Part shown: positions 34,401 to 37,673 of the stretch, piece by piece | How positions within the stretch are numbered: the stretch's first letter is position 1 | How the letters are laid out: every line of letters begins with the position of its first letter | Assembly: GCA_009379955.1 (NCBI GenBank) | Contig: WHST01000061.1 | Span: forward strand, 1-37,673 | Length of the DNA: 37,673 nt | Direction of reading: 5' to 3' | Origin: Streptosporangiales bacterium | Lineage (GTDB): Bacteria > Actinomycetota > Actinomycetes > Streptosporangiales > WHST01 | The notes under the pieces: generated by a model | Databases searched by the model: none | Seen by the model: the letters and a program-made list of their open reading frames with translations, nothing else | What the model was told of the DNA's origin: nothing | Made by a program: the position numbers and the translations under genes

Positions 34401-35398
34401 ACCCGCAGGTCACCTACACGTGGGGACCGATCACGTTGCGGCCGGGAGCTCCGCTCATCGCTGACGACTCCTCCACTTTGGAGATCTTCGCCACGGCCGG
34501 ACCACGGGCGTCGACGCGGAGCACGCTGACGAATGTGGGGCTCGCGCTGCCACCCGACGCACCGTTGCTCGAGCTGCACTTCTCGTCGCTGGCGTTCACT
34601 CAGTCGGGCGCCGAACCCCCTGCCCTTGACGTGGGGACGGTCACCGCGAACTTCCGCGGCACACTGCAGCTCCTCAGCGAGCTCCAGGAGAAGGTGGGGC
34701 TGGGGTCGGCGCTGCCGGCGATCACCACGTCCGCCGACGGGGTGCTGGTGAGCTACCGGCTGCCGGTACCCGAGGTCGCGTGCGGCGTGTTCCGAATGAG
34801 CAACGCCACCTTCAGCGCGGCCGTGGAGATCCCCTTCCGACCACCCGGCGTACGCGTGGTCCTGGGGTTCGCCAGCCGGGAGAGCCCGTTCAACGTCAGC
34901 GTCCTGGCGTTCGGTGGTGGTGGCTACGTGCGGGTCGTGCTCAACAGCCTGGCCCTCGGCGACGGCTCCGCCGGCGGCATCGAGGAGCTGGAGGCGAGCC
35001 TCGAGTTCGGTGCCAGCCTGGCGGTAAACCTGGGCATCGCACGCGCCGAGGTCCACGCCATGGGCGGTGTGCTGCTCCAGTACGCGAACGACGAGTGGTT
35101 GTTCACCGGCTTCCTGCGCATGGGTGGAAGCGTCGACCTGCTCGGGTTGGTGTCGGTCGTGGTGGAGCTGCGGCTCGAGCTGACCTACGACCCCGAGGAC
35201 AACGCGATGTGGGGACGCGCCACCCTCGTCGTCGAGCTCGACCTGACGCTCACGTCGTTCGACGTCGAGCTCGACAGCGGGATGTGGGTGTTCGCCGGTG
35301 GTTCGTCTCCCGACGACCACCAGGCGCTCGGTGACCGTGGCGGCCACGAGGCGTTCGCGCAGTACCACTCGTCCGTGGCTCGAGAGGAGCTGGCATGA
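31451..35398 (+). CDS. Large protein, N-terminal beta-propeller, C-terminal beta-rich region (unknown function)
   Basis: A 1315-aa protein of unknown function. The first 340 or so residues show repeats of the form [R/S]xD[V/L/M][F/Y]...W...W (RLDVF near 73, RVDVF near 120, SYDMY near 162, RIDLF near 210, SIVYF near 313), like blades of a tectonin/PLL-type sugar-binding beta-propeller. The middle (about 480-960) is mixed. The last 300 residues alternate hydrophobic and polar residues in long strands (GGGGYVRVVLNSL, ASLAVNLGIARAEVHAMGG, GRATLVVELDLTLTSF), suggesting a beta-solenoid or barrel. There is no signal peptide. GGAGAG precedes the ATG. Its stop overlaps the next start (ATGA), so the two proteins are probably made together and may bind each other. 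Confidence 0.8.
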   Translation: MANAFAGVPGPRIALASSALDDLSVIVVTEDGQVLRYRWQEQEWPDPGLRFGPFPLRGVTAIGSPAAISGAEGRLDVFVRTDRHELAWGAVDADGAFSGWTVLARYLAFDPVAVSNTPGRVDVFAPSVTGPLRQWTHDGATWQTERIHEWGCGTPAVITSPDSYDMYGVTPDGQLRNFVLDVATYGWQRSELPEPAWPEVIAIQRDEAIRIDLFGPGRGAGVVHWGWWEHGRRWFRDDPQTHPWLPGTILDEEVGPVTGGYKIVGRDQDRRPLVFWWRDPADEYGAQGSWNADVLDGQADALPSALARDRSHDSIVYFDNGVLTHWFTGRDLSTWDVARWDQPLVDEEWTTAARTRPDYLAARPEDLVLLGVSAERMDLVPGPAPVLLARADAILLLTLPPQHVGEEVTADDKPLPPGTSMRASLSGVTQLAFDVADGAAIPLDVDGLLEKIGGPDLTLRQDQTHRRGTVIEMPWHLAMTPADADLVMLHAHQPQTSADGGVALWSTRIDRRDGAPMRIDPLDVGPSDPFPMALTAAGRSVIRNLPPDDFQVSRLELSALGGTLDARADHAGFTWRHLCTLGRDQRVTTMWHGRLMPFGHRVTYTEDTERRVRLDEGEGQAPELIAALRKTRVITVTEPVVDVAGAAPFPFHRVELTTTSFGGLDEPAWTRVPRRLDIAALNERLAYLDYDLQAMGWLWTAPAPSAELRAEDYREAAAFIQVLIERHRIEQALAAGGFGADLDVTFLPVHDGSPIQFGVRASGRLGDVEFTMPLAFVVDLDLPAELGLEPFTTLGNPSVLEMARTALGSGEVGLPAVQLDLRPADAAAGGTVHEVHALNFGATSEDGTFRPTLGWPDTEDADDWAADLGLPSIRHLTGRDELARVRYPDPARRVEDVVLDIVGGLPVDLGAAAERVGALATPNFVADVISATQGPVAAAGLVRDAAGELDPASILGHGAGLLGLDLPSLINKELLGQAPTITQDPQVTYTWGPITLRPGAPLIADDSSTLEIFATAGPRASTRSTLTNVGLALPPDAPLLELHFSSLAFTQSGAEPPALDVGTVTANFRGTLQLLSELQEKVGLGSALPAITTSADGVLVSYRLPVPEVACGVFRMSNATFSAAVEIPFRPPGVRVVLGFASRESPFNVSVLAFGGGGYVRVVLNSLALGDGSAGGIEELEASLEFGASLAVNLGIARAEVHAMGGVLLQYANDEWLFTGFLRMGGSVDLLGLVSVVVELRLELTYDPEDNAMWGRATLVVELDLTLTSFDVELDSGMWVFAGGSSPDDHQALGDRGGHEAFAQYHSSVAREELA

Positions 35399-37536
35399 GT
35401 GAGCTCGTGTGGGTGTCGGTGCCGGCAGGTGCCGTCACCGACGGGAAGGCGATCGTCCAGGTCGTGGTCGTGCCACAGCTCGACGAGGCCGGGCTGCTGG
35501 AGCTGGGCAACTGGGCTGACCGGGTCCTCGAGCCCACCTTCCAACCCGAGGTGCTGGTCAACGGTCAGGCTGTCTCCGCCGAGCTGGTCAGGACCGCCAG
35601 GCCAGACGTCTGGCAGGCGTTCTTCCCGCCAGGCACCACGGTTCTCCCGTGGCAGGCGCCAGCGGCACGGGCCGCGGACGCGATCGTCGTGCGCCCGTCG
35701 AGCGCCGAGGAACAGGACCTCACGACGGCGTACGCAGACGCCGCGACCGACATCGACAACCCCGCACACGTGACCGGCGTGATCTCCGGCTTCCGCGGCG
35801 ACCGACGGATCCCGTCACCCAGGCGGACGCAGCCGGTCGCCGAGGATCGGGCACAGGCCGACTTCCACGAGATCGTGGCCGGACTCCGCGACCAGCCCGC
35901 CGTGCTCCGTTCGCTCGGCCTGATCCTCGACCTGCGCATCGACACACCGGCTCCCGGCCGTGGCGAGGTGCGGGTGACGTGGCCCGGAGGGAATCTGCTC
36001 GCGCGGTCGCCGCTGACCGCCTACATGGTCGAGGCCGGGCACTTCCTCCCTGCGGCCCTGGACCCGTCCGAGTCGTGGCCGCGGATCGCCGGCGGCATGG
36101 TCGACGTGCGCCCGGTCGCAGGGTGGCGCCTCTCGACCATCGACATCGACCAGGGTGTCGCGTCTCTCGGCGCGGCCCAGGCGTCCGGACGTACCGACAC
36201 GATGCCGGCGCCTCGCACCTCCGGCATCTCGCTGCTGCGCAAGGAGCGCTCCGCGGACCTGCTCGCCGAGGCCGGACGGTCGCAGGCCCGCGGCGCCGAC
36301 CTCGACGACGAGGTGCTCGGCATCGCCGACCTCGTCCTCGGCTACCGGGTGGACGCGCGGACCCGGGGCCGTAGCTGGTTCCCCCTCGGTGCACGCCGCG
36401 CCACCCACACCGTGAACGGGATCGACGTCGTCCGCGAAGCGCTCGAGGACGCCCACATCAAGCCGTTCGCGGTCACCCGCGAGGACGACCAGCTCAGCAC
36501 GGACGAGGTCGTCACCCGCTGGACGGGCTGGGGGCTAGGCACGCTCCGGCCACACGAGCGGGCCACGGTCGTCGAGATGCCGTCACAGGCAGCGCGCCGC
36601 CAACCCACCAGACAACCGCAGGCCTTCGACCACCGCTGGGAGTTCACCGAGCCCGGCGACCAGAGCCAGCTCCCGCTCCGGTTCGGCCAGACCTACGAGA
36701 TGCGCGTCCGGGTCGCGGACCTCGCCGGCGGCGGCCTGTCCCTCGACGATCCCGTCGACTCGCTAGGCACCGACCCGGTCGTCTTCCTCCGCCACGAACC
36801 GGTCCCACCGCCGAACCTCGTGACTCCGGACGCGCTGCTCGTTCCGCGGCCCGAGCAGCCGAGGCGGGCCGACGGCGATCCCGGCCCGCTCGGACCGGGC
36901 GGAGCGCTCGACACCCTGGTGGTGCGCAGCGACCGCGCTGTCTCGCCCGCGGCGTTCGCTGCCGCACACCCGCCGTATCCGGACAACGCGCACCGGCGAC
37001 TGCGGCCGCCGGACACCACCCTGACCCTGGCCGAGCACCACGGCCGCCTGGACGGCCCGATGGAGGAGGCGGAGCCCGTGTTCAGGCGAGGGCTGGGCCT
37101 CGACGGTGCGCCGCCGCTGCCCGACCCGATGTCGCACGGGGTCGTCTTCCACCTCGCCGGTACCGCGGAGGGCAGCAGCGTCGTCTGGCCAGGCGACTGG
37201 CCCGACCTCGGCGAGGTACCAATGACGCTCGAGCCGTTACAGCCTGGCGACGTGATGGCCGCGGCAACCGACCACGACGGCACCGTCCTCGTGCGGCTGC
37301 CCCAGGGAGAGGCGGTCGACCTGGACGTCAGGTCCATGCTGCAGCGCACCGACCAGGCGTACTTCCAACTGAGCCGATGGCTGGACACGCGGCGCGACCC
37401 GGGTCTGGTCAACTCCCCCGACCTCGCGATGCACTCACTGGCCGCGCCGCCGAGCACGCTGCGCCTGGTACACGCGATCCGTCGACCGCTGCGTGACCCG
37501 TCCGGCAACATGCGGGTGACGCGCGTCAAGGACTGA
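35395..37536 (+). CDS. Hypothetical protein, 713 aa, coupled to the 1315-aa gene
   Basis: I do not recognise this protein. The start ATG 35395 overlaps the previous stop by 4 nt (ATGA). The N-terminus is a compact beta-strand region (VWVSVPAGAVTDGKAIVQVV, 5-24), then FFPPGTTVLPW near 82. The middle has charged helical stretches (SLLRKERSADLLAEAGRSQ, near 279). The later part is rich in Pro and Asp with short strands (LPLRFGQTYEMRVRVADLAG, about 422-441). There are no signal peptide or membrane segments and no clear catalytic motif. Base composition and codon use resemble the neighbours. It probably forms a structural or secreted complex with the 1315-aa protein. Confidence 0.8.
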   Translation: MSELVWVSVPAGAVTDGKAIVQVVVVPQLDEAGLLELGNWADRVLEPTFQPEVLVNGQAVSAELVRTARPDVWQAFFPPGTTVLPWQAPAARAADAIVVRPSSAEEQDLTTAYADAATDIDNPAHVTGVISGFRGDRRIPSPRRTQPVAEDRAQADFHEIVAGLRDQPAVLRSLGLILDLRIDTPAPGRGEVRVTWPGGNLLARSPLTAYMVEAGHFLPAALDPSESWPRIAGGMVDVRPVAGWRLSTIDIDQGVASLGAAQASGRTDTMPAPRTSGISLLRKERSADLLAEAGRSQARGADLDDEVLGIADLVLGYRVDARTRGRSWFPLGARRATHTVNGIDVVREALEDAHIKPFAVTREDDQLSTDEVVTRWTGWGLGTLRPHERATVVEMPSQAARRQPTRQPQAFDHRWEFTEPGDQSQLPLRFGQTYEMRVRVADLAGGGLSLDDPVDSLGTDPVVFLRHEPVPPPNLVTPDALLVPRPEQPRRADGDPGPLGPGGALDTLVVRSDRAVSPAAFAAAHPPYPDNAHRRLRPPDTTLTLAEHHGRLDGPMEEAEPVFRRGLGLDGAPPLPDPMSHGVVFHLAGTAEGSSVVWPGDWPDLGEVPMTLEPLQPGDVMAAATDHDGTVLVRLPQGEAVDLDVRSMLQRTDQAYFQLSRWLDTRRDPGLVNSPDLAMHSLAAPPSTLRLVHAIRRPLRDPSGNMRVTRVKD

Positions 37537-37673
37537 CGTGTTTCTGACTTCGTGACGCACTTTGGCGTTGGATTAGCCAACATCGTCGGGGTTCTGGGTG
37601 GGTTGAGTCTGTCGTTCTTGGCGGTGGGTGGCAAGCCGGTGTAGCCGGGCTTGCTCGAGGCCGGCCTGGCGGG
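37537..37673. other. 3' flank to window end, no gene recognised
   Basis: GCGTCA/TGACG-type pairing spans the last codons and stop of the 713-aa gene (around 37523-37541), and GTTGG-attag-CCAAC (about 37568-37582) could form a short hairpin, a weak terminator candidate. The rest is G/T-rich on this strand, unlike the coding sequence before it, and shows no supported frame before the window ends. It may be the edge of another element. Confidence 0.4.

Noticed and set aside
1-37673. CRISPR array, rRNA or complete tRNA genes
   Set aside because: No regularly spaced short repeats and no rRNA or full tRNA pattern were seen on either strand.

Overview
The window is high-GC DNA with the near-universal third-position G/C, ATGA/GTGA stop-start overlaps and gene content of an actinomycete (Actinomycetota). 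The order cannot be named safely from sequence alone. Its main content is a 19-gene cobalamin (vitamin B12) biosynthesis operon on the minus strand (826-23646), read from cobD down to cobS. A divergent histidine phosphatase lies on the other side of the operon's promoter and cobalamin riboswitch.

Layout: 1-825 holds a truncated zinc alcohol dehydrogenase, a 21-nt match to the 3' end of tRNA-Gly, and copy A of a dispersed repeat with hairpins beyond cobS. 826-23646 is the operon: cobD-cobQ-cobN-chlID-cobO-cobB-cobI-cobM-cbiD-cobL-(cbiG-cobJ)-ferredoxin-nicT-cobH-cbiX-cobC-cobT-(precorrin-2 dehydrogenase/cobA-cobU)-cobS. 23643-23895 is the control region: promoter candidate, class-I cobalamin riboswitch, and a 23-codon leader ORF whose stop overlaps the cobD start. 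23927-24469 is the phosphatase. 24527-27065 is a gene graveyard: a frameshifted acyl-CoA dehydrogenase, a decayed IS982-type transposase, repeat copies B and C, a headless BTAD regulator and a DinB-like scrap. 27332-37536 is a plus-strand set: a large LuxR-type ATPase regulator, an 18-bp palindrome, a T4-type lysozyme with a peptidoglycan-binding domain and no signal peptide, a 135-aa unknown, a 1315-aa protein starting with a beta-propeller, and a coupled 713-aa unknown.

The cobalamin genes cover uroporphyrinogen III methylation (SUMT), cobalt entry (NiCoT transporter), cobalt insertion by both the early (CbiX) and late (CobN plus ChlID) types of chelatase, ring methylation and contraction (CobI, CbiG-CobJ, CobM, CbiD, CobL, CobH), amidation (CobB, CobQ), adenosylation (CobO), aminopropanol-arm attachment (CobC, CobD) and nucleotide-loop assembly (CobU domain, CobT, CobS, the phosphatase). 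CobK/CbiJ, CobG and CobF are not in the window. Sixteen of the 18 gene junctions overlap, so translation is probably coupled along the operon and the riboswitch may set its entry point.

The best candidate for an undescribed system is the right-hand set (27332-37536): a dedicated regulator with a nearby palindrome, a cell-wall hydrolase with conserved catalytic residues but no export signal, and three large or small proteins that I do not recognise.
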